NCBI GenBank assembly: GCA_965216365.1
Contig: CBDCFT010000065.1
Location: 40,234 to 104,233, forward strand
Direction of reading: 5' to 3'
Origin: CBDCFT01 sp965216365
Lineage (GTDB): Bacteria > Pseudomonadota > Gammaproteobacteria > Arenicellales > CBDCFT01
Length of the DNA stretch: 64,000 nt
Part shown: piece by piece, positions 26,151-34,910 of the stretch
How the letters are laid out: each line of letters opens with the position of its first letter
How positions within the stretch are numbered: the stretch's first letter is position 1
The notes under the pieces: generated by a model
The model's database searches: none
The model's input: only the letters and a program-made list of their open reading frames with translations
Told to the model about the DNA's origin: nothing
Position numbers and translations under genes: made by a program

Positions 26151-26450
26151 TCAGGTGTTGGTTTGTATTAATGTCAGCAACTCCTTGATTTCATCGTTGT
26201 CGATTCGTTCATCACAAACGTAAATAATTTGCAAAAATAACTGTGCGCCCAGTATGCCTCTATTTATTTTATTGCGTAAATTATCCGCCGATTGATCTGT
26301 GCCGATTTGTCGCAGACGATTGCTGAGGTCTTTATAACTGAGGTCTTGTTTGGCCATGACGGTTTTTAACAATCGCTTAATTACGCCGGCCCACTGTTTA
26401 GAATAAACTGTGCTTAGATTGGCGATTTCGGTGGCATCGGGTGTCATCAC
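26151..26450 (-). CDS. DUF6471-like (probable HTH) protein
   Basis: 99 residues. KQWAGVIKRLLKTVMAKQDL, SYKDLSNRLRQIG and NLRNKINRGILGAQLFLQII form a compact helical domain resembling a helix-turn-helix, as in the DUF6471 family. It is the first gene of the operon, next to a promoter full of repeated sites, so an autoregulator role is plausible (inference). Confidence 0.75.
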   Translation of the reverse strand: MMTPDATEIANLSTVYSKQWAGVIKRLLKTVMAKQDLSYKDLSNRLRQIGTDQSADNLRNKINRGILGAQLFLQIIYVCDERIDNDEIKELLTLIQTNT

Positions 26451-26455
26451 AATAT

Positions 26456-26508
26456 TTTACAATTGGTAACAAATAGTGTATATTGTAAACATATATTTAC
26501 AAATAGTG
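26456..26508. promoter_or_regulatory. Repeat-rich promoter region of the DUF6471 operon
   Basis: TTTACAA occurs at 26456-26462 and 26496-26502, with an inverted copy TTGTAAA at 26483-26489. ACAAATAGTG is repeated directly at 26469-26478 and 26499-26508, 30 bp apart. It is very AT-rich and lies between the divergent DUF6471 and coiled-coil genes. This looks like a cluster of operators. Confidence 0.5.
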
Positions 26509-26554
26509 CAAAAAACAAAGCAGAAGGTTGGATTATGTTCGGAGTAGGGAACAG

Positions 26555-27328
26555 ATGATTCGACGCCGTTATTTACCAGGTGGTGTGCGTTGGCGTGGCC
26601 TGTGGTTCCTTGGTGCGTTCGCGCTCATCGGTCTGACCGAGTTCGCCGTTTGGCGCTGGTTTACCGGTCATTTTGGTATTGTTATTGGTGGGATATTTGT
26701 TTTGGCTGGCGTCGCGAGCGCGGTGCTGTGGTGGTGGATGTATCGTCGATCGCCGGAACACCTTAGCGCGCTCGAACTGGCCGATCAAGAGTTGCGCCGC
26801 ACCAGCTCGTTAGAGTTACAGGGCAGCCTGCGCCGCCTGGGCGCCGATCAGGCGGCGAATCAGATTGGTCAATTGACCGAAAAACTGCATGCGTATTCCG
26901 ACGTATTGCAAATGCGCTTTTCCGATAAACCGGAAATGGTGGATCGATATATGGGTGCTGCTTTGCAATTACACAAAAGCGCATACCGAAATCTTGAATC
27001 CGTGGCGGCAATGGCGAAGAGTGTTGAATCCATTAATGTGTCCCAGATCAAGGATCGGCTTGACGAGCTGCAGGAAGCGGACAAAATGGATTCGTCGGAA
27101 GTCGATACGTTGCATGAACGCGAAGCATTGTACTTATTGCAGCAACAACGCATCGATGAATTGGTGACGAAAAACGAAAAAGCATTGACCGCATTAAGCG
27201 ATGCGGCAACAACGATTTCAAGCATGGATATGCAGCAAATACAAAATACGGATACGCACGATGTTATCGAGCAGATAAGACAGGTGACCGAACATATCGA
27301 ATCACAGGACGAAGAATCCGGCAGTTAA
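26555..27328 (+). CDS. Membrane-anchored coiled-coil protein of a VWA module
   Basis: 257 residues from ATG 26555 (GGAGTAGGGA upstream), chosen over a TTG at 26528. Two hydrophobic segments (about 13-33 and 40-60) are followed by a long soluble helical part with heptad patterns (about 80-250: LADQELRRTSSLELQG, RDLEELQ-type repeats, MDMQQIQNTD). The overall layout resembles XpaC-like proteins that accompany TelA and VWA genes, but similarity is weak by eye. It is followed 36 nt later by the VWA lipoprotein gene, so they probably form one operon. Confidence 0.6.
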   Translation: MIRRRYLPGGVRWRGLWFLGAFALIGLTEFAVWRWFTGHFGIVIGGIFVLAGVASAVLWWWMYRRSPEHLSALELADQELRRTSSLELQGSLRRLGADQAANQIGQLTEKLHAYSDVLQMRFSDKPEMVDRYMGAALQLHKSAYRNLESVAAMAKSVESINVSQIKDRLDELQEADKMDSSEVDTLHEREALYLLQQQRIDELVTKNEKALTALSDAATTISSMDMQQIQNTDTHDVIEQIRQVTEHIESQDEESGS

Positions 27329-27364
27329 GAAATAAATTATTACTATATAAACAGGAAGAAACAG

Positions 27365-29059
27365 ATGAAAAAAATTCAGTGGTGGGCATTAATAGTATTC
27401 GGTGTGTCCGTACTTGCCGGATGTGACATCAACATTCCGTCGTTTGGCGACAAGAATTTAACACCGGAAAAAGCGCAATCGCGTCTGGCCGATTTTGTCG
27501 ACGACATCAACTGGACACAGGATTTTGTGCAACGGCGGGCGAATGTCTCACTAACCAAAACCAATTTGCTGGACACCTTGCCCGACATTGATCAATATGG
27601 CGTTGTCGCTGCGCCACAAGTGTCTGGTGGAGTCGAGGTGGAAGTCTTTGCATCCAGCGAAAAAGCGGGAATCGGTTCGGATGGTTGGTTGGTCGAAGTG
27701 GTAAAGGCATTCAATCAGCAACGTTTTACGCTTTCGAATGGCAAAGTAGCACAGGTGCGATTACGCAAAATCGCGTCCGGTACAGGTGCGCAATTTATCG
27801 CGGCGCGTAAATACGTACCGCAGGGGTACACGCCGAGTAATGTGTTGTGGGTCAAGATGATCGAAGCGCAAGGCATACCCGTGCATAAAATACGCGATCG
27901 TCTCGTTGGCAACGTTGGTGGCATAGTAATGAAAAAGAACGTCGCCGCGACACTGCGCGAGCAATACTCGACGTTGGATGTATCGTCCATTATCGACGCG
28001 GTTGCGCAGGGCAAGCTGATAACCGGATACACCAATCCCTACGCCAGTTCGACCGGTCTTAATTTTCTGGTATCGGTGTTACACGCCTTCGCGCAGTCTA
28101 CCGACAGTGCCATGCTGCGTCCGGATGTGGTTAGCAGTTTTGAGTCATTTCAGCGCAATGTTCCATTCGTTGCGATGACCACATTGCAAATGCGCGATTC
28201 CGTGCAGAACAATGGCGTGCTCGATGCGTTTGTCATGGAGTGGCAGACTTTCAGTCAAACCCAACCACCAATGAGTGCCGAGTATGAATTTATTCCATTC
28301 GGTGTTCGTCATGACAACCCGTTGTATGCTGTGGGCGATGTGACGGAAGAGCAAAAAGAAGTGCTCGAATTACTGGCACGGCATGCGGAAAGCAATGCTT
28401 CCATGACCTTGGCGACAAATTATGGTTTCAATGGCCTGGACGATTATTCCAGTGGCTACGATGTTCCCGACGGCGGCATTCTTGCCAAGGCACAAAAGGT
28501 GTGGAAGGAGAAAAAAGATGCCGGGCGGCCTATCACTTCGATTTTTCTGGTCGATGTATCCGGTTCCATGTCGGGTGAGCGCATCAAGGCGGTGCGTCAG
28601 GCGTTGATTGGCGGTGCAGATTTTATCGCCACGCATAACTCCATTGGATTGGTTACGTTTCAAACCACCGTTAATGTTGTGTTACCACCCGAGCCATTTG
28701 ATCTGCGGCAAAAATCGGCATTCTGGGCTGCGGTCGAAGATTTGCAAACCGAAGGCAATACGGCAATGTACGACGGCATCGCGGTTTCGCTGCAATTGCT
28801 TTTGGAACAACGCAAAGCCAACCCCGATACACGTTTGATGTTGTTTGTGTTGACAGATGGCGAGACCAACAAAGGCTTAAAGTTCAACAAAATGGAAGAA
28901 ATTATCCGCGGTGTTGGCATCCCGGTTTATACCATCGGTTATGCTGAACAGATCGCTGAACTGAAGCAGATTTCAGCGCTGGTAGAGGCGGCGTCTTTGA
29001 ATGCATCTCAGGGCGATGTCGGTTATAAAATCGGTAATCTCCTAAACGCACAAATGTAG
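27365..29059 (+). CDS. VWA-domain lipoprotein with a solute-binding-protein-like N-terminal part
   Basis: 564 residues. The signal ends in a lipobox, SVLAGC, with lipidated Cys20; Asp follows at +2 (CDI), which in enterobacteria favours inner-membrane retention. Residues about 70-365 resemble a periplasmic binding protein (GVEVEVFASSEKAGIGSDGWLVEVV..., GYTNPYASSTGLNFLVSVL). Residues about 390-550 form a VWA domain with the MIDAS motif DVSGSM, a Thr in EGNTAMYDG and LTDGETNKG. This is a membrane-bound metal-dependent adhesion or assembly module of unknown partner. It is flanked by the coiled-coil and the mini-VWA-like genes. Confidence 0.85.
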   Translation: MKKIQWWALIVFGVSVLAGCDINIPSFGDKNLTPEKAQSRLADFVDDINWTQDFVQRRANVSLTKTNLLDTLPDIDQYGVVAAPQVSGGVEVEVFASSEKAGIGSDGWLVEVVKAFNQQRFTLSNGKVAQVRLRKIASGTGAQFIAARKYVPQGYTPSNVLWVKMIEAQGIPVHKIRDRLVGNVGGIVMKKNVAATLREQYSTLDVSSIIDAVAQGKLITGYTNPYASSTGLNFLVSVLHAFAQSTDSAMLRPDVVSSFESFQRNVPFVAMTTLQMRDSVQNNGVLDAFVMEWQTFSQTQPPMSAEYEFIPFGVRHDNPLYAVGDVTEEQKEVLELLARHAESNASMTLATNYGFNGLDDYSSGYDVPDGGILAKAQKVWKEKKDAGRPITSIFLVDVSGSMSGERIKAVRQALIGGADFIATHNSIGLVTFQTTVNVVLPPEPFDLRQKSAFWAAVEDLQTEGNTAMYDGIAVSLQLLLEQRKANPDTRLMLFVLTDGETNKGLKFNKMEEIIRGVGIPVYTIGYAEQIAELKQISALVEAASLNASQGDVGYKIGNLLNAQM

Positions 29060-29060
29060 A

Positions 29061-29203
29061 AGAACCTGTCTCAAAATGCCTGCGCTTTGCCGATACGTTG
29101 TTAAAAACGCTCTCAAAATACTCATGTGTTTGCGTGTAGACGCTGCTTTTTTGAGCGTTTTCGCCTCGTCTCGCCAGCGCTCGCCTATTTCGAAATAGGT
29201 TCT
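29061..29203. repeat. MITE-like inverted-repeat element, 143 bp
   Basis: The ends AGAACCTGTCTCAAAAT (29061-29077) and ATTTCGAAATAGGTTCT (29187-29203) are inverted with 14 of 17 matches. An inner inverted repeat, AAAACGCTC (29104-29112) and GAGCGTTTT (29153-29161), makes it foldable. It has no ORF and fills the space between the VWA lipoprotein stop and the next gene. Confidence 0.5.
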
Positions 29204-29211
29204 GAACAAGC

Positions 29212-29622
29212 ATGAAAACGTTTTTTACGTGGATTGCCATACATTGCGCCATATTTGGTCTTTGTGCCGGTGGTGTGCACTGGTATTTGAGCGGTTATCC
29301 AAAACAGGTTTTGGTCGCGGTGGATGCGTCGTATTCGGTAAAACCATTTTGGCGCCGGGTTAAACAGGAAATAAAAAACATCGGTGACAGCAATCGCTAC
29401 GCCACGTTTGCATTGGTAACGGCCAAGCACAAAGTGCACGGCTGGCAAAAAGATTTGCAACTCGGCACCACACTGAGTTACGGCCCGCGTCGTTTGCAGG
29501 ACTTGTTAACTGATGGGCGCTACGCTGAAATGCGTGAAGCAGACGAAAAAATTCTCATTACCAACGCTTCGCCCGCCGAATTAAAAGAGTTTGACGACTG
29601 GGTATTAAAAACCCTTCGTTAA
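29212..29622 (+). CDS. Membrane-anchored small VWA-like protein
   Basis: 136 residues with an N-terminal hydrophobic anchor (FFTWIAIHCAIFGLCAGGV) and then LVAVDASYSVKPFW (about 40-53), where Asp-x-Ser-x-Ser is the VWA MIDAS signature. The rest (YATFALVTAKHKVHGW, EKILITNASPAELKEFDDW) alternates strands and helices but is too short for a full VWA domain. It ends 4 nt inside the convergent TRAP gene: both stops share TTAA (29619-29622). It probably belongs with the two upstream genes, although a 143-bp repeat separates them. Confidence 0.65.
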   Translation: MKTFFTWIAIHCAIFGLCAGGVHWYLSGYPKQVLVAVDASYSVKPFWRRVKQEIKNIGDSNRYATFALVTAKHKVHGWQKDLQLGTTLSYGPRRLQDLLTDGRYAEMREADEKILITNASPAELKEFDDWVLKTLR

Positions 29623-30935
29623 CCGGGTGGGCTGGTGCTCATCATCTGCGGCAGCAACAACGCAATCTGTGGAAAGATCACCAGCAACGCGACCGCGACA
29701 ATCATAATCATAAACAATGGAAAGGCGGCTTTGGCGATAAAGTCCATATCGCGTCCGGTCATGCCTTGCAGTACGAATAAATTAAATCCGATGGGCGGTG
29801 TAATTTGCGCCATTTCCACTACAACGACTAAAAATATTCCAAACCAGATCATATCGAATCCGGCCTGACGTACCAGCGGTTCAATGACAGCCATTGTCAG
29901 AACAACGGCGGAAATACCATCTAGAAAACAACCTAGAATAATGTAAAAGAAGGTCAGCGCGATAATGAGGTGAACAGGTGTTAATTGCAGCTCGGCGATC
30001 CAGGTCGCCAGCGCGCGCGGCAGACCGGTAAAACCCATTGCCAGGGATAGAAAAGAGGAGCCAGCTAGTATCAGCGCGATCATCGCGGAGGTGCGGGTCG
30101 CGCCCATTAAGGCTTCATTAAAGGATTTCCATGACAACGATTTTTGCAGCGCGGAAATCACCAGCGCGCCGATAACGCCTAACACTGCCGCTTCAGTTGC
30201 GGTAGCAATGCCAAAATAAATGGAACCCATGACCGCCGCTATGAGCAACACCACGGGTATGAGTTGAACGGTGGAACGCATTTTGTCTGCCAACTGAGAG
30301 TGTCGTTCACCCGAAGATGGCATTTCGCGGCGCTTGTACAGGCTCCAGCACACGACATAGCCCATGAACAACAACGCGAGCATGATGCCGGGCAGAATTC
30401 CGGCGATAAACAATTTAGCGATGGACTCGTTAATAGTGACGCCATAAATAATCAGGATGATCGATGGCGGAATGAGCAGGCCTAATGTACCCGCACCGGC
30501 TAATGTGCCGATGATCATATTCTCTGGATATTTGCGTGAGCGCAGTTCGGGTATGGAGATTTTGCCGACGGTAGCAACTGTTGCGGCGGAAGAACCGGAG
30601 ATCGCAGCGAACAAGGTGCAACCTGCGATATTGACATGCAACAAACCGCCGGGTAATCGGTGCAGCCATGGTGCCAGGCCACGAAATAAATTATCCGAAA
30701 GTCGTGTGCGAAATAAAATTTCCCCCATCCATATAAAAAGCGGCAACGCAGTCAATGTCCATGATGAACTGGCACCCCAGATGGTTAGCCCCATGGCATC
30801 GCCGACCGGGCGGCTGGTGAATAACATCATGCCGACCATGGCGACGCCGATCAGGCTGAGTCCGACCCACACACCGGTGCCCAAAAGAAAAAACAGGGCA
30901 AAAATAAACAGTATGGTTAAGGTGATCTCATCCAT
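29619..30935 (-). CDS. dctM: TRAP transporter, large permease subunit
   Basis: 438 residues with about 12-13 membrane helices. SGSSAATVATVGKISIPELR (about 113-132), GAGTLGLLIPPSIILIIYGV (about 147-166) and ITPPIGFNLFVLQGM (about 384-398) are the DctM signatures. The subunit couples sodium entry to solute uptake. It is the last gene of dctP-dctQ-dctM, 10 nt after dctQ. Confidence 0.95.
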   Translation of the reverse strand: MDEITLTILFIFALFFLLGTGVWVGLSLIGVAMVGMMLFTSRPVGDAMGLTIWGASSSWTLTALPLFIWMGEILFRTRLSDNLFRGLAPWLHRLPGGLLHVNIAGCTLFAAISGSSAATVATVGKISIPELRSRKYPENMIIGTLAGAGTLGLLIPPSIILIIYGVTINESIAKLFIAGILPGIMLALLFMGYVVCWSLYKRREMPSSGERHSQLADKMRSTVQLIPVVLLIAAVMGSIYFGIATATEAAVLGVIGALVISALQKSLSWKSFNEALMGATRTSAMIALILAGSSFLSLAMGFTGLPRALATWIAELQLTPVHLIIALTFFYIILGCFLDGISAVVLTMAVIEPLVRQAGFDMIWFGIFLVVVVEMAQITPPIGFNLFVLQGMTGRDMDFIAKAAFPLFMIMIVAVALLVIFPQIALLLPQMMSTSPPG

Positions 30936-30945
30936 GATTTAGAAA

Positions 30946-31467
30946 CTAATGCACGCCTTCGGCAACCGGCGCCCGCCGATCAATTCGTGTGATGACACGC
31001 ACAAGGCTATGAATCAGACAAATCGCGAAAACGCATGCTCCAATTGCCACCAACGTCTGTGGTATCCATAACAAAATTGCGTCAGCGCCTTCGCTGCGTT
31101 CTTCCAGCAACCACGAGATGTAGCATAATTTCACAAGGTAAAACGCAAGATAGGCTCCGACAAAACTGGCAACAGCGAGGCACCAGATTTCCGCGATGCG
31201 TTGTGCTTTACCGCGTAAACGATTGAGTAAGAGATTGACTCGAATGTGACTGCCGTTTCGAAACGCATAAGCCAACGCGAAGAAACTCGAGGCCGCCATC
31301 GCGTAGCCGGAGTATTCGATAACGCCGGGCACGTAAAGACTGAGCAAGCGGCTGACGATGCTGGTCACTACAAGTAACGCAAGCACGATCAGGCACAACG
31401 CGGCCAGTACGCCACAAACGACATAGACACGGTTTAAACCGCGATCCAGCGCGCTAACAAAATTCAT
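30946..31467 (-). CDS. dctQ: TRAP transporter, small permease subunit
   Basis: Four membrane helices, the DctQ pattern. The frame is open up to 31521 (TTG, 191 residues), but ATG 31467 gives MNFVSALDRGLNRVYVVCG, the usual DctQ opening, and 173 residues. There is no clear ribosome site at either, so the start is uncertain. The charged stretch FRNGSHIRVNLL is typical. It lies between dctP and dctM. Confidence 0.85.
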   Translation of the reverse strand: MNFVSALDRGLNRVYVVCGVLAALCLIVLALLVVTSIVSRLLSLYVPGVIEYSGYAMAASSFFALAYAFRNGSHIRVNLLLNRLRGKAQRIAEIWCLAVASFVGAYLAFYLVKLCYISWLLEERSEGADAILLWIPQTLVAIGACVFAICLIHSLVRVITRIDRRAPVAEGVH

Positions 31468-31524
31468 AACAATGAAAAAAGAAAAGCTGACGGCGTACGC
31501 AAGCACGCCGTCACGATGCAAAGA

Positions 31525-32499
31525 TCACATGCTTTTATAGGAATCGACCACGGCCTTGCCCTCATCGCCTGCGCGTTCGAGCCATTCCTGGGTCATGGTA
31601 TCACCGATACCGATAAAGTCATTTTTTAACTGATCACCCGGCGGTCCCACTTCCATGCCGTTTTCAGCGAGTTGTTCTTTGTACCAGTCAGACAATTCCT
31701 GCGCTTTGGCCCAGCCGGCCTGTTCGGCCTTGGCGGCTTCATTAGCAATTATTTGTCGCATGTTGTCATCCAGACCCTCCCAGGCTTTCTTATTGACGAT
31801 GACCATGTTCTTGGGCAACCAGGCCTGCACGTCATACCAATACTTAACGTGTTCCCAAATTTTACGGTCGTAACCGGTGGAGCCAGAGGAGATCATGCTT
31901 TCGGCAACACCCGTGGCGAAGGCCTGGGACAATTCCGCTGCTTCAATTTTGGTCGGCACCGCGCCCATCAGCTCCGCCAGACGTGAAGTGGCGGCGTTGT
32001 ACGCACGAAATTTTACGCCCTTCATATCCGCCGCGCTGTTGACCGGAGTTTTGTTGTACAAGCCTTGCGGTGGCCAGGGCACGGCATAGAGAAATGTCAG
32101 GCCTTTCTCGTCTAGGACTTTCTCCAGCGCCGGTTTGGATGCGTCGTACAATTTTTTAGCGTCCTTGAAACTGGTGGCTAAAAAGGGCAGAGCGTCCAGT
32201 TCAAATAACGGGTCCTCATTGCCTAACGCGGAAATCAACCGTTCGCCAATCGGCGCCTGACCCGTGCGCACGGCGCGAAAGATTTCATCGCCTTTAAACA
32301 ACGATCCGCCCGGGTGGGTGACGATCTCGATTTCGCCGCCTGTTGCGGCAGTTACCGCCTCGGCGAATAGGGTGGCATTTTCCGAATGATAGTTGGTGGC
32401 GGCATAGGCCAGCGGCATATCCCATTTTTCACCTGCATTAACGGACAACACGGGCAGAGTGAGCAAGGCGGCGAGCAGATAGGGAACACGGTATTTCAT
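31525..32499 (-). CDS. dctP: TRAP transporter, periplasmic solute-binding subunit
   Basis: 324 residues with a signal peptide (MKYRVPYLLAALLTLPVLSVNA). The DctP fold landmarks are visible: FKGDEIFRAVRTGQAPIGE, the substrate-contacting MKGVKFRAYNAATSRLAELMGAVP (about 150-173, with the conserved Arg) and PKNMVIVNKKAWEGL. It binds an organic acid or related carboxylate. Good AGGAG precedes the ATG. First gene of the dctPQM operon. Substrate unknown. Confidence 0.93.
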   Translation of the reverse strand: MKYRVPYLLAALLTLPVLSVNAGEKWDMPLAYAATNYHSENATLFAEAVTAATGGEIEIVTHPGGSLFKGDEIFRAVRTGQAPIGERLISALGNEDPLFELDALPFLATSFKDAKKLYDASKPALEKVLDEKGLTFLYAVPWPPQGLYNKTPVNSAADMKGVKFRAYNAATSRLAELMGAVPTKIEAAELSQAFATGVAESMISSGSTGYDRKIWEHVKYWYDVQAWLPKNMVIVNKKAWEGLDDNMRQIIANEAAKAEQAGWAKAQELSDWYKEQLAENGMEVGPPGDQLKNDFIGIGDTMTQEWLERAGDEGKAVVDSYKSM

Positions 32500-32575
32500 G
32501 GTTTGGTGACTCCTGTGGGTATGTTGGGGGACGTTATTTCCAGCGAATTTTACCTGAGATTACCTTGACTGGCGC

Positions 32576-32603
32576 TTGCAAACCAGTGGCGTGCGCTTAA
32601 AAT
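32576..32603 (+). promoter_or_regulatory. Possible sigma-70 promoter in the dctP / porin intergenic region
   Basis: TTGCAA (32576-32581), 16-nt spacer, TAAAAT (32598-32603). It points at the porin gene 163 nt downstream. The rest of the 267-nt intergenic gap holds no other feature I can support. Confidence 0.35.
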
Positions 32604-32766
32604 GGCGCGTTATAAGCGTGGTTATGATAAATCGCGTTAGTATTTAGTATCATGGGTTTGGAGAGGGCATGCGCGTAACAATAAACTGGCGCGTTGGCAT
32701 TGCGGTGTTGAATTGCGAGTAATGCATCGCTTACGTAACTAACTTTTTGCAAGAGGAGACAACACA

Positions 32767-34077
32767 ATGAAACACGGATATCGAAAATCCGCTCTAACTG
32801 TTGCGATAACCGCCGGGATTCTGTTCTCAGGTTCCCAGGCCTACGGTGCAGGTTTTCAAATCAGCGAATCATCGGTAAGCGGTTTGGGCAGAGCATTCGC
32901 CGGTGCCGGCGTTGCAGGGGACGATTTGTCGGATATGTTTTACAACCCGGCTGGCATGATGTTGTTGAGCGACGAACGTCAGTTTCAAATCGGTGGCACA
33001 TTTATCAGCTCGTCCGGTAAAGTTGTTAACAACGGATCGACACAAAGTTTTGCCACGACTGGCGGTATCCTGACCGTGCCGGTTACAGGCGATGATGCCG
33101 ACGGCGGCGAAGATTCACTGGTTCCGAATCTTTATTATGCGCTTCCGCGTTACGGTGATTTCCGATTTGGCGTAAACATCAATGCGCCTTTTGGATTAGC
33201 CACCGATTACAAAGACGGTTGGTTCGGTCAGTTTCACGCCTTAAGATCCGAATTGACAACCATTGATTTGAATCCATCCGTCGCCTATGCGGTTACACCG
33301 GATTTCACGATTGGTGGTGGTATCAGTATTCAAAAAGCCGACGCCGAGCTGAGTCAGGCACAATTCCTTGGTCCAGGGCTGCCAGCGGGTGAAGCGAAAG
33401 TGGAAGGCGATGACACCAGTGTTGGTTTTAACTTTGGTTTAATGTATGCGCCCACAGCCGATGCGCGTATCGGTTTTGGTTACCGTTCGAAAATCGAGCA
33501 GGAAGTGGATGGCAAGCTGCGCATCTCCATTCCCGGCCTGGTTGTTCCTGAAGCAGGTGCCGAAGCTTCTGTCGAATTACCGGAGACGGCGTACCTGTCC
33601 GCGTTTAAACAGTTGAATAGTCAATGGTCGTTTCTAGCCAGTGCGCGTTGGACAAAATGGAGTCGCTTCGAAGAATTGCGTATCGAATTTGATAACGGTC
33701 TGCCGGATTCTGTGACTGACGAAAGTTGGGAAGACGTGTGGACGTTCAGTGCGGGATTGAATTATCAGGCGAATCAGAAATGGGACGTTCGATTCGGCAT
33801 CGCGGCGGACGAATCACCGGTTCCCGACGCAGAACGTCGTACGCCACGTATTCCTGACAATGACCGCACATGGTTAAGCATTGGTGCAAGCTACCATCCC
33901 ACCACCAATGTCACTGTTGATTTTGGTTTCGCGCATTTATTTATTGATGACAGCGAAATTGATAACACGATAGATCTGGTTTCCAGCGCGCCCGGTGCGG
34001 CTGTCGACAGGATCAGGGCTGATATTGAAGATCCCGACGCCAATCTCGCCGGTATTCAGGTACAAGTAAAGTTTTAG
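32767..34077 (+). CDS. OmpP1/FadL/TodX-family outer membrane porin
   Basis: 436 residues with a signal peptide ending AYGAGF. The mature N terminus GAGFQISESSVSGLGRAF and DLSDMFYNPAGM match the FadL hatch region; the rest is a beta-barrel-like series of strands ending in an aromatic-terminal strand (IQVQVKF). Members import long-chain fatty acids or hydrophobic aromatics across the outer membrane. AAGAGGAG precedes the ATG, and a strong terminator follows. Substrate not determined. Confidence 0.93.
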   Translation: MKHGYRKSALTVAITAGILFSGSQAYGAGFQISESSVSGLGRAFAGAGVAGDDLSDMFYNPAGMMLLSDERQFQIGGTFISSSGKVVNNGSTQSFATTGGILTVPVTGDDADGGEDSLVPNLYYALPRYGDFRFGVNINAPFGLATDYKDGWFGQFHALRSELTTIDLNPSVAYAVTPDFTIGGGISIQKADAELSQAQFLGPGLPAGEAKVEGDDTSVGFNFGLMYAPTADARIGFGYRSKIEQEVDGKLRISIPGLVVPEAGAEASVELPETAYLSAFKQLNSQWSFLASARWTKWSRFEELRIEFDNGLPDSVTDESWEDVWTFSAGLNYQANQKWDVRFGIAADESPVPDAERRTPRIPDNDRTWLSIGASYHPTTNVTVDFGFAHLFIDDSEIDNTIDLVSSAPGAAVDRIRADIEDPDANLAGIQVQVKF

Positions 34078-34092
34078 ATTTATCTTGCAATC

Positions 34093-34126
34093 AACCGGGT
34101 ACCGGCTTGCCGGTACCCGGTATTTT
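34093..34126 (+). terminator. Rho-independent terminator of the porin gene
   Basis: CCGGGTACCGG (34095-34105), loop CTTG, CCGGTACCCGG (34110-34120), followed by TATTTT. An 11-bp perfect stem. Confidence 0.9.
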
Positions 34127-34180
34127 GTGGTTTAGCTATTGGCGATTAGCTGTCAGGCTGTTTCCACCATCCGCAAATCT

Positions 34181-34206
34181 TGTGGGAGCGGCGCCTCGCC
34201 GCGATG
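34181..34206 (+). repeat. REP-like palindrome
   Basis: TGTGGGAGCGGCGCCTCGCC followed by GCGATG; arms GGCG/CGCC. It resembles the site at 59657. The 34127-34389 gap holds only this, the next REP-like site and a short fragment (GTCATGCTGAGCTTAGCGAG, 34263) of a common dispersed repeat. Confidence 0.55.
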
Positions 34207-34298
34207 TTTTCCTGGTTTCTTCACTCACTGTATTCGTTCAGAATAGCTGATAAACATCCAATGTCATGCTGAGCTTAGCGAGGCATCCAGATAAAACC

Positions 34299-34323
34299 AT
34301 TCGCGACCAAGGTCGTTCCTACG
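34299..34323 (-). repeat. REP-like palindrome
   Basis: On the minus strand it reads GTAGGAACGACCTTGGTCGC then GAA; arms CGACC/GGTCG with a GTAGG head. Confidence 0.55.
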
Positions 34324-34389
34324 CTTCTTTTGGCTCCCATAGAGTCCGGGAGATGCAACGCGTCGCATTCTCCGGTTTAATCACTAAGA

Positions 34390-34905
34390 GTTTAATTCCC
34401 CGTCCCTTGGGGCGTAAGCTGTATGGGTGAGTGAATATGTGCACAAGAGCCGCAATGTTACGGTATTGCTTTACCATTTAGTCTTTCCAACAAAATACTG
34501 ACGGGTGGTGTTTGACGAAGCCGTGGACGAAATACTTCGAGATATTTGTCTTGAGATCGAGAAAAGATACCAAGTGAAGTTTATCGAGATAGGAACCGAT
34601 CAAGATTATGTGCATTTTCTAGTGCAAAGTGTCCCCACGTACAGTGTGACAAGGCTGGTACGGACATTGAAAAGTATTACGGCACGAGAAGTATTTCGTC
34701 GATGTCCGAATGTAAAGAAACAATTGTGGGGAGGTGAGTTCTGGTCGGATGGGTATTTTGGTAGTACGGTAGGCAAACATGGCGATGAGCAAATGATCAG
34801 CGAGTATGTAAAAGGTCAGGGGCTAGACTATAAGCAAGTTCACCATGCTGGTCAGTTATCGTTGTTTTAACACCCCGTAGCTTGCAGCGGGGTAGTTTAT
34901 TCTAA
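34390..34905 (+). mobile_element. IS200/IS605-type element, decayed
   Basis: Left-end hairpin CCCC-N7-GGGG (34398-34412) lies in front of a tnpA reading frame, and a right-end hairpin CCCCG (34873-34877) with CGGGG (34888-34892) follows its stop. Such subterminal hairpins mark IS200-type elements that move as single strands. There are no terminal inverted repeats, as expected. Outer borders are approximate. No tnpB is present. The transposase is interrupted, so the copy is probably immobile by itself. Confidence 0.75.
34439..34870 (+). pseudogene. tnpA: IS200-type transposase tnpA with an in-frame stop
   Basis: Translation upstream of the open 121-residue part gives HKSRNVTVLLYHLVFPTKY, then TGA (34499-34501), then RVVFDEAVDEILRDICLEIE. 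KY-R-R-V-V-F is the normal run in this family, so the TGA most likely replaced CGA (Arg). Catalytic landmarks downstream are kept: the HUH-type site DYVHFLVQ (only one His visible in this segment) and the Tyr in GDEQMISEYVKGQG. Near the start, ATGGGTGAG (34423) is out of frame by an apparent 4-nt insertion, so a second lesion is likely. Confidence 0.8.
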
Positions 34906-34910
34906 AAAAT

